Assembly: GCA_916381525.1 (NCBI GenBank)
Contig: CAKAEH010001347.1
Coordinates: forward strand, 1-64,000
From: Cercopithifilaria johnstoni
Lineage: Eukaryota; Nematoda; Chromadorea; Rhabditida; Onchocercidae
Direction: 5' to 3'
Length of the DNA: 64,000 nt
The notes under the pieces are model-generated. The model was not told the origin of the DNA and ran no database searches. It saw only the letters and a list, made by a program, of their open reading frames with translations. Both the position numbers and the translations under genes were made by a program. This document shows positions 23,645 to 36,300 of the stretch, one piece after another. Numbering within the stretch: position 1 is the stretch's first letter; each line of letters opens with the position of its first letter.

Positions 23645-26600
23645 TTTTTTTTAAATGAAATTTGAATTTAGGCTAAAACGATTTCCGGATTAGTTATTCG
23701 TAACATCTCCCAGTTCTATTTCTATGAAAATTAAACTGAAAGATCAAATACGGTTGGATTCGGCGGCGTCAGCTTTTTGATTATCTCCGGAAAGTGAGGA
23801 GGATTTCGTGAACCATGATTGGAATGAAAGCAAAAAAGTGGGATTAGCTAAATGTATGGTGATGAAGACTTTTATTAAAGACTTCCAAAGACGAAATTGC
23901 CATTTCCGAAAAAAGGAGATGACGTGAAGTGACATCGTTTTCCATAGAGAGACGAGAATTGGTGAACTGAGAACCCAACGGCGACAAAGCATGAGAGACA
24001 CGCCGGTAAGGATGTTGGATGAGGAGACTATGACAAACGTCCCCCGCTAACACATTAGGTGGACAGAGCTGGGGAGAGTGGGAGAAGCGTGAAAGATAGA
24101 TAGGTGGGGGTGGAGAAGAGGGAAAAAAGGAAAGTTTGGAGGACTTCTTGGACGATCCCACCTAAACCATGGCAAGGTGAATCGGAGTCCAGCCCCTTTT
24201 GGCGGGACATTTGCTGAATGACCCATTGCCAATCTTCGGATATTGGTCGATCTTTTATTTGCAGAAGCCTATTGTTTGCATGTCTGAATGATGCTATCGC
24301 TCGCGTTTTCTCGCGTATGATACAAGAAGGGTTACCCAAGGGACGGATAACACTGACTGCATTAACTATCTTCATTGGCATACCTCAATACTAGCCATAA
24401 AAACACCTACAGTTCCTGTGTCCACTTGCACTTCCTTCCGGACAACAATGCATTTTGTGATCAGGCAAGCAGTCATCTAATGAGGATGAATGTTGCTCCA
24501 TATGACCATAGGTCAGATGAAGCAACTCTGAAATGCACTTATCGAGGGGAGGGGGGGAGGGAAGAAACAATGCTTTAAATTAAAAGAGAGATTGTATTAA
24601 GTCAGGGGAGAAAGGTACTTTGAATTCTCCTTTTTTACGAATCTCTGGCTTCCATTTCATTCTTATCAAAGTAAATAAATCTTGAAAATGGTCATCAACA
24701 TTCAGATAAACGGCGCGGTAACGAAAATGAAGTGAACAGTTAGTTACGTCTGCCAAGTGAAGAAGTGTAATCCCAGTCAACATTGTCGAGAAGGTGCCGA
24801 ATAATGCAAGTCCTTATATATCACCCATGCCGTGAGATAAACCAGGGCAGGACCGCACCCAACCATCAATGTGTTTATTCTGAAAGCGGAAATTTGTTGA
24901 AGTGAAACGATAAGTAGGAAGAATCGGAAACCGTTTAAATGGTGGAAACGACGGAACAATGGATACCCTGTACTTACATCACCTCATGCTAAATTGGAAA
25001 AATGAACTGCCCGCTAAATATGCCGAGAGACCGTATGATGTCCTCTATGGAAGTGATCTGTATTACTTATTGGTAGGTAATAACTTCTAAAATGATGATT
25101 ACTTGGAGGGAAATGATGTGGAATAGCTGGACTTAGTATCCGTTGATATCACTGTAATGCCGAGAGTAACGCATTAAGTCTAAGTGGGAAAAGGTGTTTT
25201 TTAATTTCGAAAGGTTGAAAAATTACGACGCGTGAGGAGAAATGTTTCTATTTCAATAAAGCCACATTACGACTTTCTGAAACGAATTGTTACTGATATG
25301 TTGTTATCACTCACCTTTCATAAGAATTACATAACATTCCATTACCATATTATTCAAAGTAATTTCGTTAAATTATGTTTTCTTATTGTGAAAGTTTTGC
25401 TGACGTTCCCTGTTAGTGCTTCACATGACATTTCCTTTAACCGATATGACGGCCTCACCTTTTACGTAGCGCGACAAAAAAATCTAATTTTCTCTCCAGC
25501 TTAAAAATTTAATCTGCATTATCATTATCAGCATTCCAGCTTTGTGCGTTGTGCTGTTAACGTAAAAACATCAGTGAAGAACAAATTCATTTATCTCCAG
25601 CTATTCCGTTTTGTCCACCTTGTCCCGCTCCAATGAAATGAATGACGGAGCGAATAAATGTTTTTCTCAGAGTTTTTCTTTATGAAAATTTTTAACATAG
25701 TTATTTTTTTTTAGTTATTTAATCAGAAAATCAAAGACCTTCAAATAAAGTTCGGTTAGAAGAAGTTTAGTAAAAGCTATTGCAGAAATGCACCCACAAA
25801 CAAATGAACAGATAGAGAAATAAGAAATCCATTTATTTTGAAAAGTTGGTGAATTAAAAACTAACAGTCTCCCCGAAGATTGATTGAATGAATGGTCATA
25901 ATCCCTAACCTCTTTCATCATCTTCGTGCATGCGGATTAAATAATTGTGTCAGGAATCACGAAATTTTAGAAGGAAGTTAAAAACATCATCCTACGCGCA
26001 CTTAAAGGGAGTGAACTCCAATTCACAGGTCATTGGAAAATTTTACCTACTTATCTTCATTTTACAGATAAACAGGCATAAACAGTCATGTAAGTCATGT
26101 AAGATCTCTTTTTTTGTGACTGTTTGGCACATTATCCAATCCTTGTCCTAATCAAATCCTAGAATTTGCAGTTTCTGCAGCCCAGCCAATCTTCGGCCTA
26201 CTTTGGAAGACTATCAGTTTTTAATCCAATAACTTACCAAAGTTAGGGATGACGAAAAAAGAAAAAGCGCAGTTGAAAAAAGGCATTTCTCAGAAAATCA
26301 ATCTCATTACTTTTCTCTTACCTATAAGCTTTTCGGCTTCAAACTTTTTTAATTAGAGCTTCAAATTCCTGTTAGTGAATGTAGAGCATCCATTTGAAGG
26401 AAATTTTTACTGAGATATATTTATGAAGGCATTTGGAAACGCTTCATGTTAACAGAGGGCCGTGAAGAAATTTAGCAAAATGTATAAATAAATGTAAGTC
26501 ATAAGCCTCAGCGTCGGATGTTACCAAGCATTTCGTGTTTGCCTTTCCACTGGGATTAAATTACTATTTTTGATTACGTCCTCTCTGATGATTGCACCCC

Positions 26601-27789
26601 CGGTAAAGATGCAATCCGAATTCTCTAAGCTTGCCACTTCATCAGAAAATAGTTACTATCACAAGGAAAAACGACTCGAGAGTTTAAAATGTATAAAGTT
26701 GTGAAATGAATTTCAAGCAGTTTTTAAATATTGCCTAATTTTTCTGAACAACAGGAAGAGAAATTTAGATTGAACAGTAGTGATCTCTAGCTAAGTGTCA
26801 CAAAATGTTGTTGTTAAATCCTTTTTTCTATTTATGACAGAACTTTAAGAAATAAAATGTCCGGATTGAGGCTCCTAACAAAGTCCTCTGTTTTAAAACT
26901 TGTTGCACTAATATTATTTTGTGGCTGTTAATCTCAAAGTGAAACTGCTGAGATCAGCAACTAATTGTTGGAATGTTCGGTACCTCAAACTGCTCGCCTT
27001 TCCTAGCCATACCATAAATAACTGTCTTCTTATAATCTTCCTGTACGCATAATATATATATATATATATAGTTTTTTTTTTTTTAAGTAAAAAAGATTAA
27101 AATTAATTGCTGTATGGCAAGCTACTTTCTTGGTCCCAGAATCAACTATTAAGACAGTCATGCTCTCTAGCGAACTTCATCCCAGAAATCAGTTTATAAG
27201 CTTACTTAAACAAAAGCTTGAACATTAATATCGCATGTTCGAAACAGACTTTACAAAGCCAATTTGCATAAGTTTTGCACCACTTTTCTTCCTTCTCTCG
27301 TTACCGCTTGAATACGTTGTAAGTGTCCAAATTTACCACAATTTAAATTGGTTCACAAGCTGTTCAAATAGTGCTACTTCTGGACGACAAAACGTTTGAA
27401 TGAGGGACCAAATTATAGGAAAAATGAAAGTAGAGGAAGTTTTCCGTTCCACAATTCATTTTATTTGGGAGGAGTATAGTGCAGAATAAAATTTATATCC
27501 TTCTTCATTTCATTTGCATCCAACTCTTCAAATTCGCCTTCTTTAGTACTTTTCAGAGAAAAAAACGAGTCCACTACAGTGACTTACCTAACAGTGTCGT
27601 AAGCATCATATGCAGACTTGATTTGTATTGATATGCTTTGCGGATGCATATGTGTATTCATACATGCAGCTAATTAATGAAGATTAGGAAGATGATTTTA
27701 AAAGAAAATTATAATATATTTCATTTTTCCCATCGATAGTCCGTCATTTTGCCGAGGAGTAGACATGTAGTTGTTACCAGCTATCGTGT
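23645..27789. other. Long interval without a supported gene
   Basis: Minus-strand frames at 24055-24381 and 24047-24232 overlap each other in a locally GC-richer patch but show no family resemblance. A (TA)n run followed by poly-T lies at 27050-27085. The rest is unremarkable AT-rich sequence. Confidence 0.45.
27050..27085. repeat. (TA)n followed by poly-T
   Basis: About ten TA units followed by a T run. Simple repeat. Confidence 0.8.
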
Positions 27790-28007
27790 ATGGACAACCT
27801 TACCTCTTCCATCTCTTTCAATCTTCCACCGTTCCCTTCATCTCCCCTTCCACCTCTACATCAGCAACCTCTTCAAATCAATTACCAGAAACTGATTTCC
27901 ACCTCCAACGCATCGCACTCACCCTCCTTTACACGCAAACAGTTTGCAACTTTTTTTTACGAGCCGAATTACACTGGTCATCTATGGGTCGATTTCAGAG
28001 ACTTTCA
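27790..28007 (+). CDS. Candidate first coding exon (orphan)
   Basis: An ATG at 27790 opens 72 codons that end at a consensus donor GTAAGT (28008). The peptide starts MDNLTSSISFNLPPFPSSPLPP, is rich in proline, serine and glutamine, and ends with FFYEPNYTGHLWVDFRDF. Its phase (two leftover bases) does not match the next confident exon at 30303, so it is not simply the first exon of the FERM gene. It may be a separate or alternative gene whose other exons I cannot see. Confidence 0.25.
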
Positions 28008-28577
28008 GTAAGTTCCTTATTTTCCCCAATTTATCCGATAATAATGATAAAAAACTCCTGAAAGTCATCATGGGACTTGCGGAAACTTTCCTGCATACAC
28101 ACACATATGCATTTTCCACTTCTCTCTCTGTCTCAAAAATGGGTGATAAAAAGACATTATCCAACTTGACGTTTGTCTCATCCATTCAAGAACAACCGAT
28201 TTTAGGAGCGGGCCTTTCATGTAACCACCCGCTTAGTTCAGTTCTCAACATAATTTGTGCTTTCAACCACTTTCACTCACAAATTCATTCTACTCTTTAC
28301 TTACGTATATATAGAAAATTACTTAAGTTTGCAATTAATCTAATAATTTCATGTGAAAAACTTTGATTTTAATTGGAAAAAATTGAGTATGCAGACCTAT
28401 ACTTATTTTCTATTTAATATTTTGCAAATGTAGTAATAGTTAAGAAAAAGGACTCTACTTTAGTCACTTTCCAAAACGTATCGACAGACAGGTCTTGCCA
28501 AAGAAAAGCGAAGCTTTAAGTAGTACATATGGTAGAGTGGAATTAGTTTCTATGAATTACCAAAAAATGAATAAGCT

Positions 28578-28646
28578 AATGAAAGAAAAAGTAGTCTGAG
28601 AAGAGGCCTAAGTCAATGAAAGAAAAAGTGGCCCGAGAAGAGGCCT
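28578..28646. repeat. Tandem duplication, period 37 bp
   Basis: A 32-bp unit beginning AATGAAAGAAAAAGT and ending AGAGGCCT at 28578-28609 recurs at 28615-28646 with three substitutions (TAGTCTG versus TGGCCCG). Confidence 0.85.
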
Positions 28647-30302
28647 TTTTTTGAACCATCTCACTTCTACCATTTGTACAGACTACAGACAACTCGGTTA
28701 ACGGGCCTTTGTCGAAAGCTTGCACTTCTATGTTCAATTATTGCATGCATAATGGTTGCTGAGAAATGCTGTTTTCCGTATTGAAAACAATTCCTTTAAG
28801 GTGGGATTATTTAGAAGCACTGTTTCTGTTTCATGTAGAATCAATCATCTGATAGGATTCTTTCCATTAGCTCATTTAATGAGATGTAAGAAGGGAAGGT
28901 TGGAAATATTAAAGATGTCACAGAAATACGTACAGCAAATGTTCTGTTATGAATATTAAGGTAAATACTTTCAACGAGGACAGATTCAAAACGAAGGCTT
29001 TGCATTAATTAACATTCTTTTTGTTTCTTCCTAACTGCAATTGTTAAGAATCTTTGAATAGATCTAATTATCAGCGAACTACTTCATCACCTTAAACATA
29101 GCCATTTCAACATTGTTAAAAATCGCGAAACCCCGGGATTCCATATTGAGAAAAGGGAAGAAAGGAAGGGAAGAAGGCAGTCGATTGTGAGAGAAATTTC
29201 GTGGAAGCGATACCATATTGCTCCGCTTCAGCAAACATTCCAATATCTTGAGTTCGATGGACTATTCTGTCCCCCATCCTTTCGCTAGTGCTAACTAATT
29301 ATCATCTATTACTATAACGGCTACCATTTTCGGCCAGTCAATAAATTGGCCCTCAGTGAGTGAACATCTCCTGTAATTTAAATCTAAATTAGTGCGAAGT
29401 TTACGTTTATTTTTGAATTGCAATATGGATCGAATTTCAGCTCCAATATGTGTTAGACTTTAATTTCCAACTAAACCTGAAATACTTCCATTCGAAATCT
29501 AATTTCAGTGATTCATTCTGCTACATCAACGAAAATAAGGGGAAAAGGAAATGTGTGTCATAGCACTGTTAAGAATATAAAGCTTCGAAGGAAATAATTA
29601 AAAAAGGAAGAAAACAGGAAGACAGGAAAAGGGTTGACAGAAGAGAACAATGGACAAAGGTCAACGTTACAAAAATCGTTATCGCGGCGGTATTTATCTC
29701 ATTGTCCATTTCATCTATTTTTCCTCTTTCTCTCCCTTTTTCTCTCTCTCCTTCTCCCTCTAACTCGCTCATTTTCACGGCTTCTCTCTATTGTGTCCTT
29801 GTAAAGTGAGATATCGATCTGTCCCTTTTCCTGTCCTCTTTTTTCCACGTTGCACTTCGGTCCAGTTTGCTCTGTCCACTCGATGTGACCGGTAGACAAA
29901 TAAATAATAAAACGATTGTCACTCTGCCAACTCTGTTGTACGGAGGGAGTATTATTTATCAGGAGTGTAAACGATAGACTATTAGGACATTCCGGAACCA
30001 GACTGGGTTCCGGAAAGTCCAGACAGTCCACCGTTTTTTTTTTGTAGTGAATCGAGATATATTTACAGTATCGAGAAACGGATTAAAATTTTACTTCATT
30101 GAAAAGACCTCACCGAAACAAACCTTTTTATAACCTCATGAACCGCTTGATGTGGTTACCTTAGTTTTTCAATGATACGACAGATCCACAGATGGATCGA
30201 AACTGATGAGTTGAGCTATATTAACTGTAGCTGAACATCATGTAAAAAGAAGCAAATAGCACTGCTACAGCCATTGCAATGCTAAAAGAAAGTTTGTTTC
30301 AG
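28647..30302. other. Upstream region of the FRMD4-like gene
   Basis: No supported exon. The minus frame 29711-30031 ends in a purine-rich Arg/Glu/Lys low-complexity tract and is dismissed. The promoter or trans-splice site of the downstream gene may lie here; an acceptor-like TTTCAG precedes the ATG at 30303. Confidence 0.45.
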
Positions 30303-33300
30303 ATGCACGATGGTAAACGTTCCATAATACATTTATTGGATGGACAACAACTGGAACTTACCATTCAACCACGATTAGTTGTCCATGAATTGTTGAATAT
30401 TATTGCCAGCCATGTGGCCTTGAAAGATGCCGATAAGCAGTACTTTGGATTAGCTTATGTGGACCACCTGTTAGTTTAATGCTTATTTTGATCAGTTTTC
30501 CCGAACTTAAGTATTCTCTATTACCATCAGTATTCCTCGACTTTTTTCACAACCTTCAAGAAGCCATAACCGCTGTTTCATTACGACATCTGTCCAATGC
30601 CAATGCTAATGGTTAGCTTAGCTTGGATCACATCCCGGAAGTTTAATTCAATTCGAGAGAAGCCAATCCGAACCACCGTGTCGATTGGCTTCTTTTATCA
30701 GAAAATTTAAAGCTGGACCGTGTCCAATATGGTTACACTGGAAGATGCACTTGTTATGCTGAATAGTGATCAGATTACCTTGCTGATTGGTTGATTTCCT
30801 TGTTAATGAGATAAACTAAAACAAACAGGTGAAAAGAAGTAATTGTGTGAGAAGCAGGAAGGCAACTAGCTGGAACCAATAGAAAACAGGCGCATTAAGC
30901 ATTATCAATTAAATATAGCCGCTGAAGAAATCAAAATCTGTGCGGGAAATTGATCTTTTGATTGGTGAAACTGAAAAGAGAATTTTGAAAACGGAAATTC
31001 CCATGCCGTGTGAGGACAGCATACATATAGATCAAATAAGGGGTAGAGTCGTTCGCTATGGAAAATGTCAGAAATGAATTTTGCGGAGTATGCGCAGCTA
31101 TTGCACTAACCGTTTGCATTTTTCATTATTTTCAGCGAACAGTATCACTGGTTGCCCACGGATAGACGGGTCTTGGAATATGACATCCCACGAAAATCTC
31201 ATCAGTTACATGTCGTTTTGGAGTTACACCATAGCGTAAAGTAGGAGTTTTGAAGTTAAATAACATTATAGGGTAAGAGTTTTGGTGGTAAATCATGGAG
31301 TAAAGTAAGAGGAATCGGACTTCCTAAAATCTTAGATCAAACAGTAACATTTTCGATAAAAATGATGCATTTCTCATTCTTTTCAATGTTGCATTTATTC
31401 GTTTTTAGGTTCTTTGTTGATTCAGTACTCACCCTGTGTCATCCATCAGCTGTTGAGCTCTATTTTTTGGAGACAGCCAAACGATTAGTTAAAGTGAATT
31501 TATCTCCACATTGTTGCGTTTTCATTTTCATTACAAACTTTTGTATCTAATATTAAATTAGCTAAGGCTAATTAAATAGAGATCAAAATAACTTTGTTAT
31601 CAATTTATTTAAGCATGGTTGTTTATGCGCAGAATATTACAAAGTATTTTTAGGGTTTACTGGAATTCACGGATCTGGAATACTATAAAATTGCATCCAG
31701 CTTCTTACAAATATATTGTGGCAATTATGTAAGGTAGTGTTTGAGTATCATACTCCAGCTGATAATGTGATGTTTCTTTAAAAGACATCATTTTATTAAG
31801 ATCGTACTTGGATTATAGATTATTAAAAGCTTTTTAATTTTTTATGTTGCGTGACATATTTGTTCTTGAATTCATGACTTTCCTCAAATTGCTGACACAA
31901 GTAAAATGGATTTCGGCAATAGTGAGTGAACGGCAGGCATTCGGATCAAAGTGACAGCTTACGAAAACGCAGTTGATTTAATAATACTCCATTTTCAGTG
32001 ATGAAAAGGCTCGATGTGTATTAACGGAGCTTGTACCAATTCCAAATGGAGTGCTGCATACATACGATGTATCATTAGAGGATGTTGAAAAGAATGTAAT
32101 CGAACTGTACAAGGATCTTAGTGGCGTACCCAAGGGAGTTGCAATTCTGAAGTAGTCATTTTTTACTTTTTTGCAATTTGCATTTCAACTAAGCATTGAT
32201 AGATTTGACATATATACATGAATGAATAAGCAGTGCTGTTTGCAGCTTTTTACAAACTGCAGAAAGATCTTCAACTCATGGGTGTCATTTTTATCAAGTG
32301 CGGGACAAAGCTGGCCAGCCATGGACTGTTGGCATCAGCAATAAGGGGATATTTCAATATGATCCAACTGATATCTCCAAACCGAAAAAGGTTCTTTAGT
32401 TGCCTACTATTAATTCACAGTTGACGTTTATGCTCTCTGCTCTACTACTTCAATTTTAATCATTAACTTCCACTTTTGCTTAATTGTCCATTGAAATGTG
32501 CTAAGAATAAACTTAAAATATTCCATCTACTTTTCCCTTCTCACCAGCAAAACCTTTGGCATTATACCTTATATTTTCCAGTTTGTCAGTATTTCACCAA
32601 ACCAACGGTTGTGCACAGTTGGTAACCTAACACGCCCATATTGATATGATGCGTTCTTAATTTCATAAAAAAACACGACATTATATGTATACAATGAAAT
32701 CATTGCCCAGATAGATGCTTTCTGGCTTTTCGATTACTCTGTTGCTGACTTGGTTTTAGATTTTCAATTGGTCTCTGTTGGACAATCTCTATTATCGGGA
32801 TCGGAAATTCTCAATCGAGGTACGAAATACACGGTTAGTTTCTATAACATGTATTATTTTACTTCTTGTGCATTTTGTATTATTTGTGGGTTTTTCTTGC
32901 GAAGGACTTGGCTTCTAGTTTTTCAGTTGTTTGATGCAAAGAAATCTGTGTCAAGTGAAAAGTTATTGTCACTTGAAACATATCAAAACGAAGAATTGCT
33001 TCTACTGTTATACTGCAAAAAAAAATGACCCTTATGTACTCCACTTCTCCCATTCGTCTGTCTTGCCATTTGACTTTGTAGAGGTGTAATCTCACATTCA
33101 TGTATTACTTGTTCCCTAATACTTTCAATATGCTGATGTTTTCAAGTTCATTACTAAAAATGATAATTGCTGTTTTTTTAATGGGAATTTGGGTTTTAGG
33201 TTTATTCAATCATCCGGCTATGCAAACAGTATATTGGATAGTGCGGGTGGTTTGGATTCAGATGACGAGCTCGCAAAAGCTGTGAGAGACCCCACAACTC

Positions 33301-36300
33301 AGTAAGTTCCATTTTGAGAAAACGGCACTGAATCTTTTGCTGCATTTCGAAATATGTTAGCGGTTATCTTCAGTGATAGAGTTATAATTCAGAATAATTT
33401 CGTTTTTTTTTTTAAATTTCAAGGAATGTGTGCCACTTACTCGCATTTCAATTATAATGGTAATTGTAGACATTGGTTTGCGATCTGCTTACTTCTGGAA
33501 ATGATTGGACTATTTTTAGAGTATCTGTATCTAGACGATCAATTGCATCTTCTGCTGTACAAGTGCATGCTTTCTATTGTGACACTAACTTTTTGTGCAA
33601 AACAATTTGGTCAACAGCAATATCACTCCATCAGTTTTATTTGGATCAGCGGACGTGTGCTAGTGCCAATGTGAGTAACTTCTTATCACTCAATATTCTT
33701 AAAAAAATAATGAAATACAATCTTTTTCAGGAGTGCCCTTCCTAGTATTCGTTTTCACATCCATTAATTTTCCCAAAATAATGTTTGACTTATGATTGTT
33801 CTCATTCCCAGTGACTTCTTTTTGAGAGATATAAATCTGTTGTTTGTTCTCTCGATTACCCGTTAGCAATAAATTCCAGACCTTCAAGAATTTTTATTTA
33901 TGTCTTTGTAGTTGGGTAAAGTATCCACGTAGACATCCAGTTCTAAAACCTGCTGCAAATGAAGAGTATCCTCCCATTATTTTATCTTAATCATGTTTTC
34001 CATTCATAAGACTTTAAAAAAGTAAAAGAAAGATTAATATATCGTCAGAAAACCATAAGGATAAAAATTATGGGTGCTAACATTGTATAATTCTTTCTCC
34101 GCTCCAACTATACAGTAATGCTAAGATGAAATGGATGTTTCGACTGATGAGCACATTATATCCCTTACTTTTATTTATGTTTGTATCGGTCCGTCACTTC
34201 GTTACTGTTCAAATATTTATTAACAATATCAACTAAGTATTTTGACTCTATTATATTTTCACTCATTTGAAACCACTAGTTGAAGTAACCTCTAGTTAGC
34301 TGGCTAAAGCTTGATTTCTTTAAAACTTGAAACTTAACACTGTTAATTACCCCACACAGAACTTTGGAGAAATAATAGAAATGCGGAGAGAAGATATCAA
34401 ATGTTATTTTTTTTTGCATTTTTTCGAAACTTTCATGTGATACATTTCTCAAATCAATTCAAGTCGTGGATTCAACTCCTAATTTTCAAAGTATTCTTGG
34501 TGGTTGTTGATTCTCAAATTATGTATTAATGTTGGTAGATCTCAGGTAGTAGCCAGTAGATAACTCATGCAAATTCATGCGCAGGGATGAGAACCGAAAG
34601 AAATATATACCACTACGGCTATAATTTTAGTGGGGCAAGAAAATGGTTGTCTAATGGAGAGTCCGTTCAAGCTGCTACAGAGAAGCCAATGACATGACAA
34701 TTTTATTGAAGACAAATGTGCATAGTGACTGTGCCAGTTAATCCCAGCAGTAGTATTATACATATCACATTTCCGTCAGTTCACTTTATTTACCGGGGTC
34801 AAGTTCCAATGTATATGATCTTTCAAAAAATAATGCTTATTCTCATTTGTAAGTTTCAGTAGTTACCTGAAATATAGACCTTCATTTAACATGATAGGTA
34901 TGCATTTGAGTGGTACTTACAAGTTTTATTATTAACATTAGTTTAATCTCTCACCTTGGAATACTTACGGTCGTTAATCGAAATGCAAGACTTCTACTGG
35001 GCTTCCTGTAGCAAGGCTATACCAGATGAAGTGTCAGCGAACCATTCTCAAAAATGTTTTGCAGATGTCGAACGTATAGCATTTCGTATATATTCGAGAT
35101 ACAAGCTAGCAAAAAGATAAAAGTGTATTTAACTTGTTAACCAAAAACTTCAATAAGCCGATGTTCTCATAGTCAGAGAAACAGCCCACAACCCATCCAC
35201 TCAAAACAGTAAGTCATACAAGCAAACAATCACCTATATAAGAGCGAACCGCCTGCCAAAGTAACAACCAACCACACTCGAAAACAATAATAGCCCTACA
35301 GACGATCACTCATACCTTCCAACTCTCCATCACACTGTATCGCACGATGCAGTGGATGGTTTTGACACTCTATTCGTCAGTATATCAACTATGTCGAATA
35401 TCCCCCTATTCCCTCACACACATACATACACACTCACATGCGAGCAGACGACACATCATACCGGAAATAAGACAGTCATCCGTCCACCGTTATGTGCATG
35501 TTGTGTTACAATTCATTCCATAGCAGCATAGTCGGCTTGCTGTGTTAGATGTGTAAGTGATTTTTGACTAGTGGATTTTCTCCATGCATCCATCGTCTAT
35601 CTGTCTTCGGTTTCTTCTCGATTGGTATCGCGGTTCATGATGCTATAAGTGGTATGCTGAGCAGGTTTCTTTTTTCTTTTCTATTGTTAGAAATATGGAT
35701 ACGGAAGTCAGTAATGTTGTCATGAAAGTTATTTTCGTCGAGGCCCGAACTTTCGTCACTGAACAGTGAAAGGAAAGGGAAGATGCCCGAATGGAACTGT
35801 GTCGCTAAAAAGAGCGGCTGTCTGTGTGAAAACTTCTAATGTCTCAGAGCATCTGTTTTCTACATTTCATTTGATTTATACAATGAGAACTATACTGTAA
35901 ATTTATTTCCATATCGGACGAGGCGTATGAGGTGAGATAGATTTGGATAGAGGAAAGGGAGGGAGAGGGAGAAGAGAAAGTCAAAGGTGTGTCCGTATGA
36001 ATTTTCTGAGTAACTTCCACATTTTTTTCATTGTCGAATTTGCTCATTTGTTATTTGTACTTCAGCTTTCTTTTCCATTGGCACATCGTTCAATGAAGTG
36101 TGGCTGTACTAACCTTCGTGTGGAAAACAAATTATAAGGACTGGACACAAATAATTGCAAACTGATTAGCATTAGTTTGTTTGTAACCAGTTCTTATCAG
36201 AATAACAGAGAAAGGAAAACGGAAGGGGATGAGGGAACTACTTCGTTAATGACTATCGATTGCCGAAAATAGTGATATCGTAACATTTAACCTTTTCAGT

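Noticed and set aside
24047..24381. Overlapping minus-strand ORFs in a GC-richer patch
   Set aside because: No domain, no splice-phase partners and two competing frames.
29711..30031. 106-codon minus-strand ORF with an Arg/Glu/Lys-rich end
   Set aside because: Half of it is purine-rich low-complexity sequence, with no domain or splice context.
33914..33990. Open stretch (WVKYPRRHPVLKP) in the long FRMD4 intron, considered as an alternative exon
   Set aside because: Its phase does not match the exon ending at 33670 and no family similarity supports it.
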